Notes: a model not told the origin generated them from the sequence alone. A stretch of DNA of 64,000 nucleotides from Vulcanococcus sp. Clear-D1 (GCF_014654725.1 NZ_JACVZV010000038.1:56608-120607), one strand, 5' to 3'; shown: positions 56,182 through 64,000, numbered from the stretch's first letter. A program made the numbers and translations.

Positions 56182-56547
56182 ATGCTCACAGGAGCAGATC
56201 TTCTCGCCAAGGTCAAAGAGCTTGGCGATGTGAGCAAGTCCGACATCGTTCGGGCCTGCGGCTATGTGTCCACGAAGAAGGATGGCTCCGAGCGTCTCAA
56301 CTTCACGGCCTTCTACGAAGCACTGCTCAATGCCAAAGGCGTGGAGTTTGGCGGCACGACCGGCAAGGTGGGTAAGGGTGGCCGCAAATTGAGCTTCACC
56401 ACCAAGGTGCAGTTCAACGGCAACCTGATGGTGGGCAAGGCTTACACCGCTCTGCTGGATCTCAAGCCCGGCGACGAGTTTGAAATCAAGCTGGGCCGCA
56501 AGCAGATTCGCCTGGCACCTCTCGGTGCTGCCGACGAAGAAGAGTGA
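56182..56547 (+). CDS. cyAbrB transcription regulator
   Basis: 121 residues from ATG 56182: LLAKVKELGDVSKSDIVRAC (7-26), followed by the cyAbrB C-terminal DNA-binding domain with GGRKLSFTTKVQFNGNLMVG and DEFEIKLGRKQIRLAPL. cyAbrBs are cyanobacterial global regulators of nitrogen and carbon metabolism and of photosynthesis genes. The 3' end overlaps the convergent flavoprotein gene by 62 bp, which makes mutual transcription interference possible. Confidence 0.9.
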   Translation: MLTGADLLAKVKELGDVSKSDIVRACGYVSTKKDGSERLNFTAFYEALLNAKGVEFGGTTGKVGKGGRKLSFTTKVQFNGNLMVGKAYTALLDLKPGDEFEIKLGRKQIRLAPLGAADEEE

Positions 56548-58168
56548 GGCCAACGGCTTCCGCCACGCGGATGCCATCCATCGCAGCAGAGAGGATGCCG
56601 CCTGCAAAGCCGGCACCCTCTCCCGCTGGATAGAGCCCGGGGGTGTTGGTGCTCTCCAGCTGTTCATTGCGAGGCAAGCGCACGGGCGATGAGGTGCGCG
56701 TCTCCACCCCCGTGAGCATCGCGTCGTCCATGGCATAGCCGGCGATTTTGCTGTTGAACGCCGGCAGCGCTTCGCGCAGGGCTGCGATCGCGTAATCCGG
56801 TAGCGCACTGCTCAGATCCGTGAGCGTGACCCCAGGTGCATAGGACGGCTGCACACTGCCGGTGGCAGTGCTGCTGCGGCCCGCCAGAAAGTCACTGAGG
56901 CGTTGGCCGGGAGCGGCAAATGTTTCGCCGCCCAGGGCGTAGGCCCGCGATTCCCAGTGCCGCTGGAAGGCCACTCCAGCCAGCGGATCGGCGGGGCCGT
57001 TGCCGTAGGGCTCTACATCCTCGGGCTCGATGTTCACCACGATGCCGCTGTTGGCATTGCGCTCATTGCGGGAGTGCTGGCTCATGCCGTTGGTTACCAC
57101 CCGCCCGGGTTCTGAAGTGGCCCCCACCACCAGGCCGCCTGGGCACATGCAGAAGCTGTAGACGCAGCGGCCATTGCTGGCGTGGTGCACCAGCTTGTAC
57201 TCCGCAGCTCCCAGCTGCGGGTGGCCGGCGCAGCTGCCCCAGCGCGCGGCATCGATCAGCGGTTGGGGGTGCTCGATGCGGAAGCCCACCGAAAACGGTT
57301 TGCGCTCCATCGCCACGCCCTGCGCCTGGAGCATCGCAAAGCTGTCGCGGGCGCTGTGGCCCACCGCCATCACCACCTGCTGGGCGGCGATGAAGCGCCC
57401 ATCGGCGAGGGTCACGCCGCGAACCGAGTGGTCTTCAGGGTTGAGCTCCAGCCGATCCACGCGGCTCTCGAAGTGGATCTCACCCCCGAGAGCGGTGATC
57501 TGCGCCCGCAGGCCTCGCACCACCGTGGCCAGCTTGAAGGTGCCGATGTGGGGGTGGTGTAACACCAGGATCTCGGGATTGGCACCCGCCGCCACCAGTT
57601 CCTCGAGCACCTTGCGGCCCAGATGGCGTGGATCGCGCACCTGGCTGTAGAGCTTGCCGTCGGAAAAGGTGCCGGCGCCGCCTTCGCCGAACTGGGCGTT
57701 GGATTCCGGGTTGAACGGGCGTTTGCCCTGCCAGAAGCCGAAGGTGTCGGCGCTGCGCTCCTTCACCGGCTTGCCCCGCTCCAACAGCAAGGGCTTTAAG
57801 CCCATCTGGGCCAGCAGCAAGGCGCAGAAGTAGCCGCAGGGGCCAGCTCCCACCACCACCGGCCGCGGCAGATCGGCGTCAGCTGGTGCCTGAGCCACGA
57901 GCTGATAGGTGGTGTCAGGAGCGGGTTGCAGGTGCGGATCGCGCCCGAAGCGTTTGAGCAGCCGCTGCTCCTGAGCCGGTTCGAGGCCGAATTCCACGCT
58001 GTAGGCCAGCTGGATCGTGCTCTTGCGGCGCGCATCCACGCTGCGCTTCACCACCCGTGGCGGCTCCAGCAGCTGTTCAGGTGCCAGCTTCAACCGGCGG
58101 CAGAGGGCCTCGCCGATCGCTTCGGGCTCGTGGTCGAGCGGCAGCTTCAGTTCGTTGAGCCGCAGCAT
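56486..58168 (-). CDS. FAD-dependent dehydrogenase (NAD(P)/FAD-binding protein)
   Basis: 560 residues from ATG 58168; the family opens with MLRLNELKLPLDHE, which settles the start. FAD-binding VVVGAGPCGYFCALLLAQMG at about 106-125, GEGGAGTFSDGKLYSQV (about 168-184) and AGEGAGFAGGILSAAMDG near the end are hallmarks of this conserved bacterial flavoprotein family. Reaction not known. The last 62 bp overlap the cyAbrB gene on the opposite strand. Confidence 0.85.
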   Translation of the reverse strand: MLRLNELKLPLDHEPEAIGEALCRRLKLAPEQLLEPPRVVKRSVDARRKSTIQLAYSVEFGLEPAQEQRLLKRFGRDPHLQPAPDTTYQLVAQAPADADLPRPVVVGAGPCGYFCALLLAQMGLKPLLLERGKPVKERSADTFGFWQGKRPFNPESNAQFGEGGAGTFSDGKLYSQVRDPRHLGRKVLEELVAAGANPEILVLHHPHIGTFKLATVVRGLRAQITALGGEIHFESRVDRLELNPEDHSVRGVTLADGRFIAAQQVVMAVGHSARDSFAMLQAQGVAMERKPFSVGFRIEHPQPLIDAARWGSCAGHPQLGAAEYKLVHHASNGRCVYSFCMCPGGLVVGATSEPGRVVTNGMSQHSRNERNANSGIVVNIEPEDVEPYGNGPADPLAGVAFQRHWESRAYALGGETFAAPGQRLSDFLAGRSSTATGSVQPSYAPGVTLTDLSSALPDYAIAALREALPAFNSKIAGYAMDDAMLTGVETRTSSPVRLPRNEQLESTNTPGLYPAGEGAGFAGGILSAAMDGIRVAEAVGLTLLRRQHREVPGESACGPA

Positions 58169-58249
58169 CAGCACACTCGCTCGCCTGTTCTGCATTCCAG
58201 CACCCGTGCTGCGGTGCTGTTTAGGGTCGATCTCGTTGTTGCAGCGCCC

Positions 58250-58987
58250 ATGTACGCCACCTACTTCGGGGCCAACGGCTGGCTGCTGGAGCTGGGCGGT
58301 GTGAGGGTTCTGGTGGATCCGTGGCTCACCGGAGCGCTGCGCTTCCCACCTGGGGCCTGGTTTTTCGAAGGCCAGCTGCCGGTCAGCCAGCCGGTGCCGG
58401 AGGATCTCGATCTCTTGCTCTTGACCCAAGGGCTCGACGATCACGCTCATCCCGAAACCCTGCAGCTGCTGCCGCGCTCGCTGCCGGTGGTGGGATCGGT
58501 GTCGGCCGCAGCGAAGGTGCGCAGCCTCGGCTTTGAATCGGTGAGCGCCTTGCGGCCCGGCGAGCACTGCCGCCGCGGCGAGCTGCTGATTACCGCTACG
58601 GCCGGTGCCCCGGTGCCGCAGGTGGAGAACGGCTACCTGCTGGAGCATCCAGCGGGGTCGCTGTATCTCGAGCCGCACGGCTACCTCAGCCCCGATCTGC
58701 CGGCCCGCTCTCTCGATGCCGTGATCACGCCGGTGGTGGACCTGGGCCTGCCGGTGGCGGGCGCGTTTGTGCGCGGCCAGACCGTGCTGCCGCAGTTGCT
58801 GGAGCGCTTCTCACCGCGCACGGTGCTCGCGAGCACGGCGGGGGGTGATGTGACCTTCAGCGGACTGCTCACCCGGCTGTTGTGGATGAAGGGCAGTACG
58901 GCTACCGCGGCAGCCGCCATGCCGGCTGGCAGCGAGCTGATCGACCCCAAGGTGGGTCAGCGCTACGCCTTGGCTGCGGCCGATTAA
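58250..58987 (+). CDS. metallo-beta-lactamase-fold protein with reduced metal motif
   Basis: 245 residues from ATG 58250. The fold is recognisable by NGWLLELGGVRVLVDPWLTG (about 9-28) and LLLTQGLDDHAHPET (about 62-76). The canonical SHxHxDH motif reads TQGLDDHAHPE, so the first two histidines are missing and only the DH remains, which suggests altered or lost hydrolase activity. Such proteins occur widely in cyanobacteria. Function unknown. It starts 81 bp from the divergent flavoprotein gene. Confidence 0.78.
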   Translation: MYATYFGANGWLLELGGVRVLVDPWLTGALRFPPGAWFFEGQLPVSQPVPEDLDLLLLTQGLDDHAHPETLQLLPRSLPVVGSVSAAAKVRSLGFESVSALRPGEHCRRGELLITATAGAPVPQVENGYLLEHPAGSLYLEPHGYLSPDLPARSLDAVITPVVDLGLPVAGAFVRGQTVLPQLLERFSPRTVLASTAGGDVTFSGLLTRLLWMKGSTATAAAAMPAGSELIDPKVGQRYALAAAD

Positions 58988-59086
58988 GCCTGCCGGCCCC
59001 TGCTCTGAGCCAATGCTGCAGCTTTGCCGCACCCGGCATTGCGGCGGCTTGCGCTCCATACGGTGGCTGCGTTGTTCCTGCCCCTG

Positions 59087-59998
59087 ATGCCTGATCCGGT
59101 TGCGCTGCGCCCCCTGATCCGGGATCTCCATGCTGCGGTGGTTGATCTGCAAGCCAGGCCGATCCCACCAGCCTGGGGACGCCTGCTCGTGTTGCTCGCC
59201 CTGCTGGCTGCTGGCGGAATCGGCTTTTGGCAGCTTCAGGCCTGGCCCCTGCGCCTGGCGGCAGCCCTGCTGGTGGCCGTGGCCGAAACGCTGCTGCTGA
59301 TTGCAACGCACGAGGCCTGCCACGGCACCCTGCTGGGCCGGCCGCGGCTTGAGCTGGTGCTGGCGGCACTGATCAGCTGGCCGATGGCCTGGCCTTGGTT
59401 CACCTATCGGCTGTTGCATCGCTTGCATCACCGCTGGAATGGGCGCGACCAGCGCGACCCCGAGCGCATCCAGCACCAGCAGCCCGGGAGCTGGCGGCGG
59501 CTGGTGCTGGCGGGCGGTGCCGGTTTGATCCTGCGCACCCTGCAGGAGGCGTTGCGGCTCCAGGCGCAGCACCCGGCTCTGCGCCGAGCCCTGCTGCTCG
59601 ATGGGCTCGGGATTGTGCTGGTGCAGGCGTTGATCCTGCTGCTGGTGATCCAGCACGGCCACCTGGTGGCCTATGCCCTGGGCTGGCTGGTGGTGGAGCG
59701 GGTGGCAGGGGCACTGCTGCAACTGCGGGGTGCCATCGAGCACTGGCACCTCTGGCAACCGCAATCCCATCCGTTGCTCAGCCAGTTGTATGGCTCCCGC
59801 ACGGTTGCCGTTCCCAACTGGCTCAATGGCTGGCTGGGGGGATTGCCACATCACAGCGCTCACCATGCCTTCCCGGCGATTGCCACGGGCCGCTTGCCGC
59901 AGGCCACCGCGCGCCTGCAGGTGGTGTTGCGGGCCCATGGCTACCCGCCGTTGCCGTGGTGCCAGGGCTATGGCGAAGCGCTGAAACAGCTCGGCTGA
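59087..59998 (+). CDS. membrane fatty acid desaturase / hydroxylase family protein
   Basis: 303 residues from ATG 59087. The three histidine boxes of the di-iron family are present: HEACH (75-79), HRLHH (111-115) and HHSAHH (255-260). Four hydrophobic helices surround them. The family inserts double bonds in fatty acids or hydroxylates carotenoids; the spacing fits a desaturase-like enzyme but the substrate cannot be named. It is read in the same direction as chrA. Confidence 0.82.
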   Translation: MPDPVALRPLIRDLHAAVVDLQARPIPPAWGRLLVLLALLAAGGIGFWQLQAWPLRLAAALLVAVAETLLLIATHEACHGTLLGRPRLELVLAALISWPMAWPWFTYRLLHRLHHRWNGRDQRDPERIQHQQPGSWRRLVLAGGAGLILRTLQEALRLQAQHPALRRALLLDGLGIVLVQALILLLVIQHGHLVAYALGWLVVERVAGALLQLRGAIEHWHLWQPQSHPLLSQLYGSRTVAVPNWLNGWLGGLPHHSAHHAFPAIATGRLPQATARLQVVLRAHGYPPLPWCQGYGEALKQLG

Positions 59999-60033
59999 CC
60001 TCGCCAGACTGATGCGGCCAGCAGTTCCGCGCC

Positions 60034-61368
60034 ATGGGTCTGGATCGCAGCGTGAGCTTGCTGGAGGCGAGCCGCTTCTGGTGGCAGCTGGGCTGGGTGA
60101 GTTTTGGCGGGCCCGCCGGCCAGATTGCGCTCCTGCACCGGGAGCTGGTGGAGCAGCGGCGCTGGCTGAGCGAGCGCCGCTATCTGCATGCCCTGAATTT
60201 CTGCATGTTGTTGCCCGGGCCGGAGGCCACCCAGCTGGCCACCTATCTGGGTTGGTTGATGCATGGCTGGCCCGGCGCACTGATCGCCGGCGCACTCTTC
60301 CTGTTGCCCTCCGCGCTGCTGATCAGTGCCCTGGCCTGGCTCTACGCCGTGTGGGGCAGCTGGCCGCTGCTGGCTTCAGTGTTTGCGGCACTCAAGCCGG
60401 TGGTGCTGGCGATGGTGGTGGTGGCGGCCTGGCGCCTAGCGCGGCGCACGTTGCGCACCCCCCTGCATGCACTGCTGGCAGCCGTGGCCTTTGTGCTTTT
60501 GCTGGCCTCTGCCTTGCCCTACCCCGTGCTGGTGTTGGGCGCGGCCCTGGTGGGTTGGCTTGCGGGTCGTTGGCGGCCGCGCTGGATCTTGCCTGCTGCA
60601 GCCGAGACGAGCGCTGCGCCAGCTGCCGAGGTTTCTGTCGATCTCGCTGTGGCCGGCCTGGCGCCACTGCATGGCGATCACACCCCCACCCCTGCCCATG
60701 CCCGCTTCAGCGGCCGCGGCATGTTGCTCACGCTCTTGGCTTGGGGACTGGCGACGTTTGCTCCGCTGGCGGCTTTGGTGCGGCTGGGGGGGTGGGATGG
60801 TTCGCTGGCGCTGATGGCGCGGTTCTTCAGCCAGGTGGCGCTGGTGAGCTTCGGCGGCGCCTATGCCGTGCTGCCGTATGTGGCCCAGGGAGCCGTGGAG
60901 CAGCACGGCTGGCTCTCGGCCAGTCAGATGTTGGATGGTCTGGCTCTGGGGGAAACCACGCCGGGGCCGCTGATCATGGTGCTCGCCTTCGTGGGCTTCA
61001 TGGGCGGGTGGAGCACGGGTGTGGGCGGTTGGGCGGCAGCGGCCGTCACCGTGTGGTTCACCTTTCTGCCGTCGTTCGGGTTCATCCTGGTGGGGGCGCC
61101 ACTGGTGGAGGCGAGCCGCGGCGATCAACGCTTCACGGCGCCGCTCACCGCGATCATGGCGGCACTGGTGGGCGTGATTGCCAGCCTGGCGGTGTGGTTC
61201 GTACTGCCGGTGCTGCTGCCAGCTGGCCACCTCGATGCCACGGCGGCGTTGCTGGTGCTGGCGGCGCTGTGGTTGTTGCTGCGGCAGCGCTGGGGGGTGC
61301 TGCCGCTCATCGGTTCAGCAGCCCTGTTGGGCGTGCTGCGCTTCGGCTTGGCTGAGCTTGTCCAGTAA
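60034..61368 (+). CDS. chrA: chromate transporter ChrA, two-domain type
   Basis: 444 residues from ATG 60034, two CHR domains. Each begins with the motif: LGWVSFGGPAGQIALLHREL (about 20-39) and ALVSFGGAYAVLPYVAQGAV (about 269-288), and each has the PGP helix (MLLPGPEATQLATYLGW; LGETTPGPLIMVLAF). It exports chromate or a related oxyanion. It ends inside the 3' end of a small gene on the other strand. Confidence 0.9.
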   Translation: MGLDRSVSLLEASRFWWQLGWVSFGGPAGQIALLHRELVEQRRWLSERRYLHALNFCMLLPGPEATQLATYLGWLMHGWPGALIAGALFLLPSALLISALAWLYAVWGSWPLLASVFAALKPVVLAMVVVAAWRLARRTLRTPLHALLAAVAFVLLLASALPYPVLVLGAALVGWLAGRWRPRWILPAAAETSAAPAAEVSVDLAVAGLAPLHGDHTPTPAHARFSGRGMLLTLLAWGLATFAPLAALVRLGGWDGSLALMARFFSQVALVSFGGAYAVLPYVAQGAVEQHGWLSASQMLDGLALGETTPGPLIMVLAFVGFMGGWSTGVGGWAAAAVTVWFTFLPSFGFILVGAPLVEASRGDQRFTAPLTAIMAALVGVIASLAVWFVLPVLLPAGHLDATAALLVLAALWLLLRQRWGVLPLIGSAALLGVLRFGLAELVQ

Positions 61369-61503
61369 AGGGGCCATCCAGGGTTGCCAGATGCCCCGCG
61401 CCAGGCTGTGTTGGCAGGGCTCATAGATGCGGCGCGCCCGGATGGTGTTGCGCAACAGCTGCAGCTCCTGGGCCGTGAGTTCAAGCGTGATGAAGGCTGC
61501 CAT
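61315..61503 (-). CDS. small protein of unknown function downstream of psbA
   Basis: 62 residues from ATG 61503. It is rich in Gln, Leu and Ala and predicted mostly helical: MAAFITLELTAQELQLLRNT, then RARRIYEPCQ and a basic helical end. No family recognised. Its start codon overlaps a TGA that closes an open stretch of the psbA frame beyond the psbA stop (TGATG), so it may be translated by reinitiation in a psbA transcript. It overlaps the end of chrA by 54 bp. Confidence 0.5.
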   Translation of the reverse strand: MAAFITLELTAQELQLLRNTIRARRIYEPCQHSLARGIWQPWMAPLLDKLSQAEAQHAQQGC

Positions 61504-61625
61504 CAGCTGGCCTCAGATTGGGTGATCCAGCTGTAGATGGTCTGGGCAACATCGGGCTGCTGATGCTGCAGGAGTGCCGCTGTTGTTGCGCACAGTGCCG
61601 CGAGCTGTGGTTCGCTTGATCTGGC
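61503..61625 (-). other. 40-codon open stretch in frame with psbA after its stop
   Basis: After the TGA of psbA (61626-61628) the same frame continues for 40 sense codons to a second TGA at 61503-61505. The text is helical (SEPQLAALCATTAALLQHQQ, then PDVAQTIYSWITQSEAS). There is no ATG, GTG or TTG in it, so it is not a normal gene. It could be the remnant of a gene whose start was lost, or chance. Confidence 0.35.
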
Positions 61626-62681
61626 TCAGCCTTGCCCCGGAGCTGGCTGTGCTGCCAGATCGAGGGGGAATTGGTGAGCGTTGCGCTCGTGCATGGCCTC
61701 GATGCCAAGGTTGCCGCGGTTGAGCACATCGGCCCAGGTGGGAATCACGCGACCTTGATGATCGAGCACGGCATGGTTGAAGTTGAAGCCATTGAGATTG
61801 AAGGCAAAGCTCACCACGGCTAGGGCTGAACACCAGATGCCGATCACCGGCCAGGCGGCGAGCAGGGCATGCACCCTGCGGCTGTTGTCGGTGGTGGCAT
61901 AGGGCATGATCAAGCGGCCCATGTAGGCGTGGGCAGCCACGATGTTGTAGGTGGGTTCTTTCTGGCCAAACAGATAGCCCCGGTTGATCGATTCTTCCTC
62001 GGTGGTTTCACGAATCAGGCTGCTGCTCACCAGCGAGCCATGCAGTGCCGCCAGAAATGCACCGCCGAAGCTGCCGGCTACAGCGAGCATGTGCAGCGGG
62101 TGCATCAGCACGTTGTGCTCAGCCTGCAGCACGAACATGAAATGGAAGGTGCCGGAGATGCCGAGAGGCATGCCATCGGCAAACGCTCCTTGCCCCAGGG
62201 GATACACCAACAACACGGCCATCGCTCCGGCCCAGGGGGCGGAGTAGGCCACGGCAATCCAAGGGCGCATGCCCAGCCGGTAGCTGAGTTCCCATTGGCG
62301 ACCCATCCAGGCTGTGATTCCGATCAGGAAGTGGAACACGATCAGCTGATAGGGGCCGCCGTTGTAGAGCCACTCCTCCACGCTGGAGGCTTCCCATAGG
62401 GGATAGAAGTGCAGCCCGATGGCATTCGAGCTCGGCACCACGGCCGCGCTGATCAAGTTGTTGCCCCCTAGGAGCGAACCGCTCACCGGTTCGCGGATGC
62501 CATCGACATCCACCGACGGTGCGGCCACGAAGGCCATGGCGAACACGATCGTGGCCGTGAGCAGGCAAGGAATCATCAGCACACCGAACCAACCGATGTA
62601 GATGCGGTTGCCGGTGTTGGTGATCCATGCACGGAATAGGCGCCAGGGATGACTCCTGGCCGCAGAAGAAAGGCTTGTCAT
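61626..62681 (-). CDS. psbA: divergent photosystem II D1 protein (PsbA), D1'-like
   Basis: 351 residues from ATG 62681; standard D1 numbers are one higher. YZ (Tyr160) and its partner His189, and all Mn-cluster ligands (Asp169, Glu188, His331, Glu332, Asp341, Ala343), are kept, as are Asp60, His214 and His271. Against standard D1 the changes include G80A and F158L (two marks of low-oxygen D1'), T286S, N181H, F186L, Y126W, Gln at 130, and in the QB pocket F255M, Q261P, S264T, F265T and N266D. The C-terminal tail after the processing site has 8 residues instead of about 16. It is probably a conditionally used D1, not the main one; that role is inference. Confidence 0.93.
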   Translation of the reverse strand: MTSLSSAARSHPWRLFRAWITNTGNRIYIGWFGVLMIPCLLTATIVFAMAFVAAPSVDVDGIREPVSGSLLGGNNLISAAVVPSSNAIGLHFYPLWEASSVEEWLYNGGPYQLIVFHFLIGITAWMGRQWELSYRLGMRPWIAVAYSAPWAGAMAVLLVYPLGQGAFADGMPLGISGTFHFMFVLQAEHNVLMHPLHMLAVAGSFGGAFLAALHGSLVSSSLIRETTEEESINRGYLFGQKEPTYNIVAAHAYMGRLIMPYATTDNSRRVHALLAAWPVIGIWCSALAVVSFAFNLNGFNFNHAVLDHQGRVIPTWADVLNRGNLGIEAMHERNAHQFPLDLAAQPAPGQG

Positions 62682-62962
62682 GGCGATTGGTGTGATGACA
62701 CACGCCCCGACGATCTCTATGCGCTGGCGGGGCGGGTGCTGCGTGCAGTGCGGTGCAACGAGACGCTGATCCTGAGGTGGCTGCGTGCTGTGTCAGAGGA
62801 CCGGATCAGTCCATGGCTCGTTGCGCCGCATTCAGGCTGGCCGGTTTCAGCTGGTGCCGGGCTCCCTGCCACCACCTTGCAGCGGCACTGCAGCCGATCG
62901 GTGCAGGCGGGTCCTGCGCACAGTGGCTGGCGTGATCAGGCTGGAGCAGTTGCTTCCCCTCG
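62682..62962. other. psbA upstream region with an open frame of uncertain meaning
   Basis: 281 bp between psbA (minus) and the TspO-like gene (plus). On the plus strand an open frame from 62649 ends at 62966 with a 4-base ATGA overlap with the TspO-like start, and reads plausibly ([19 protein letters not shown]), but its only ATG lies inside psbA in antisense. I see no good Shine-Dalgarno for psbA and no clear promoter boxes. Confidence 0.3.
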
Positions 62963-63409
62963 ATGACCGCCGCGATCGTGATCCTGCTGGTGATCGGCAC
63001 CCTGGTGGTGGTGATCATGCCGAGCCGGGAGGAGTTCACCTGGTTTCTGCGCCTCCGCCGGCCGCGTTGGCTCAGCTTTGAGGGATGGATCCCACTGATC
63101 TGGTTGGGCATCTATGGCTGCTTCTATGCCTCGTCGCTGTTGGTGTGGAACCGGACCAGCAGTTGGGGATTGATGGTGGGCTATCTGCTGTTGCTTGTGT
63201 TGGTGCAGAGCTACACCTGGTTGATCTGCCGAACCCGTCGCCTCGCCAATGGCACAGCCGTGGGCCTGGCTGGTTGGCTCTGGGGGGTGGCGCTCACCCT
63301 GGTGGTGGCCGGTTCGTCGCAACCCGCGGCCCTGTTGTTGATTCCCTACCTGCTTTGGAGTCCGGTGGGCACGCTTGTGACCTGGCAGATGCAGCGCCTG
63401 AACCGCTGA
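62963..63409 (+). CDS. TspO/MBR-like tryptophan-rich membrane protein
   Basis: 148 residues from ATG 62963. Five hydrophobic segments. The family pattern is RPRWLSFEGWIPLIWLGIYG (about 31-50), in place of PxWxPPxxxFxxVW, followed by ASSLLVW and ends PYLLWSPVGTLVTWQMQRLN. It is a distant member. TspO proteins bind tetrapyrroles and cholesterol-like ligands and are linked to porphyrin and stress responses; here the neighbour is a chlorophyll-protein gene. Function unproven. Confidence 0.7.
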   Translation: MTAAIVILLVIGTLVVVIMPSREEFTWFLRLRRPRWLSFEGWIPLIWLGIYGCFYASSLLVWNRTSSWGLMVGYLLLLVLVQSYTWLICRTRRLANGTAVGLAGWLWGVALTLVVAGSSQPAALLLIPYLLWSPVGTLVTWQMQRLNR

Positions 63410-63489
63410 TGCACCGCTGATGCCCCGGATCCGGACCTGCCGATGATCGTGCGCCTCGGTAAACCGGGAGCAGCGTCAGCGGTGGCTCG

Positions 63490-63699
63490 ATGTTTCTGAA
63501 AACGCGGCACGACGGCTCCTTGATGGAGGTGTTGAGTCTTCCTGCCTTGTTTGATCCCTTCCTCACGCATCTGCAGGGCCGTCTCCATGCCGGCGAGGAG
63601 CTGCAGGAGCCCGAGCGATTTCTCAAGACAGATCTGATCTTTCCTTCCGGTGAACCGCTGCCGCGGTGCTGGCTCGATCCCCACTACAGCAAGCAATAA
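63490..63699 (+). CDS. small conserved cyanobacterial protein of unknown function
   Basis: 69 residues from ATG 63490. The text MFLKTRHDGSLMEVLSLPAL, GRLHAGEELQEPERF and LIFPSGEPLPRCWLDPHY is of a type I recall as a small protein widely present in cyanobacteria, sometimes labelled acetyltransferase without evidence. It is soluble. Function unknown. Confidence 0.72.
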   Translation: MFLKTRHDGSLMEVLSLPALFDPFLTHLQGRLHAGEELQEPERFLKTDLIFPSGEPLPRCWLDPHYSKQ

Positions 63700-63716
63700 G
63701 CGGTTCTTGACCGGAA

Positions 63717-63893
63717 TGGCTGAGTTGTTGCTCTCTTTTGGGAGTCGTAGTTGCTTGCTGATTTGCGCAGTTCTAGGCGTAGATCTGAGGGCTATTTCCC
63801 GCTTGGGAGCATCTTCTCTTCGCTACTCGACCCAGGCTGGTGAGTTGGATGGTCAGGGGGTGAGCGGTGCTCTTTCAGTCGGCGAAAGCTGAT
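63717..63893 (+). CDS. possible small protein, weak support
   Basis: 58 residues from ATG 63717, starting MAELLLSFGSRSCLLICAVL with a short hydrophobic stretch and then a Gly/Ser-rich end. No family recognised, no clear ribosome-binding site. Base composition is AT-richer than the surroundings. It may be chance. Confidence 0.25.
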
Positions 63894-63964
63894 CTGTCGC
63901 GGTTAGATTAATTTGGTCTCTTCAGTGCTTCTGGGTTTGCTTGATCTAAGGAGACTCTGGAAAA

Positions 63965-63994
63965 CCAGGGCCATTCGCGGGACAATGGTCCTGG
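63965..63994 (+). repeat. hairpin at the window end
   Basis: CCAGGGCCATT (63965-63975) and AATGGTCCTGG (63984-63994) pair over 11 bp with one G-U; the loop has eight bases. An ATG at 63985 lies in the second arm and could start a gene that continues past the window, in which case the hairpin would mask its start. No T run. Confidence 0.45.
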
Positions 63995-64000
63995 GATCGC

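Noticed and set aside
56486-58678. A longer 730-residue form of the flavoprotein starting at 58678.
   Set aside because: The extra 170 residues overlap the divergent metallo-beta-lactamase-fold gene and read as shadow; the family start MLRLNELKLP lies at 58168.

Overview
The window reads as chromosomal DNA of a picocyanobacterium of the Synechococcus/Cyanobium type. Evidence: chlN, chlB, chlL and por for chlorophyll synthesis; psaM and a psbA-type D1 gene; the alkane pair ado/aar; a cyAbrB regulator; bicarbonate transporters BicA and SbtA with the PII-like SbtB; and the photosynthetic assembly factors CRR6 and Tab2. Most genes are very GC-rich and tightly packed, often with 4-base stop/start overlaps. 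I see no rRNA, tRNA, CRISPR array, insertion sequence or prophage.

Layout. 1-6.8 kb: bicA (cut by the window edge), a seven-gene Mrp/Mnh-type Na+/H+ antiporter operon on the minus strand, and a divergent CPA2 antiporter. 6.8-10.9 kb: a clearly AT-richer block, all on the minus strand, with a group 2 sigma factor, a PsiE-like membrane protein, sbtB, sbtA and a short Crp-like regulator. 10.9-16.4 kb: a DUF6671 zinc-ribbon protein, a DUF389 membrane protein, a Na+/Ca2+ exchanger, small proteins and an ammonium transporter. 16.4-32.5 kb: ion and solute transport, including two small zinc-ribbon membrane paralogues, a P-type Ca2+-type ATPase, a four-gene amino acid ABC transporter, a second CPA2 antiporter, an Rrf2 regulator divergent from an SLC13/RCK transporter, a CNNM protein and KtrAB. 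32.6-41 kb: dark and light protochlorophyllide reductases (chlN, chlB, chlL, por) and psaM, with a Tat-type amidohydrolase between chlB and chlL. 41-50.2 kb: housekeeping genes, accA and the alkane genes. 50.2-61.4 kb: an S1-domain protein, Tab2, PgeF, photolyase, cyAbrB, a flavoprotein, a desaturase and ChrA. 61.3-64 kb: a divergent psbA, a TspO-like protein and small proteins.

How the genes fit together. The first 11 kb looks like an inorganic-carbon and sodium module: BicA and SbtA are Na+-dependent bicarbonate importers, and Mrp plus CPA2 antiporters would restore the Na+ gradient. The AT-rich sbtAB block, with its own sigma factor and Crp-like protein, may have been acquired separately.

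The most interesting single gene is psbA at 61626-62681. It keeps every residue known to bind the Mn cluster, yet has two of the three hallmark substitutions of low-oxygen D1' (G80A, F158L), T286S at the third site, a rebuilt QB pocket and a halved C-terminal tail. Together with the oxygen-sensitive dark reductase genes it hints at photosynthesis at low oxygen, but that is inference.
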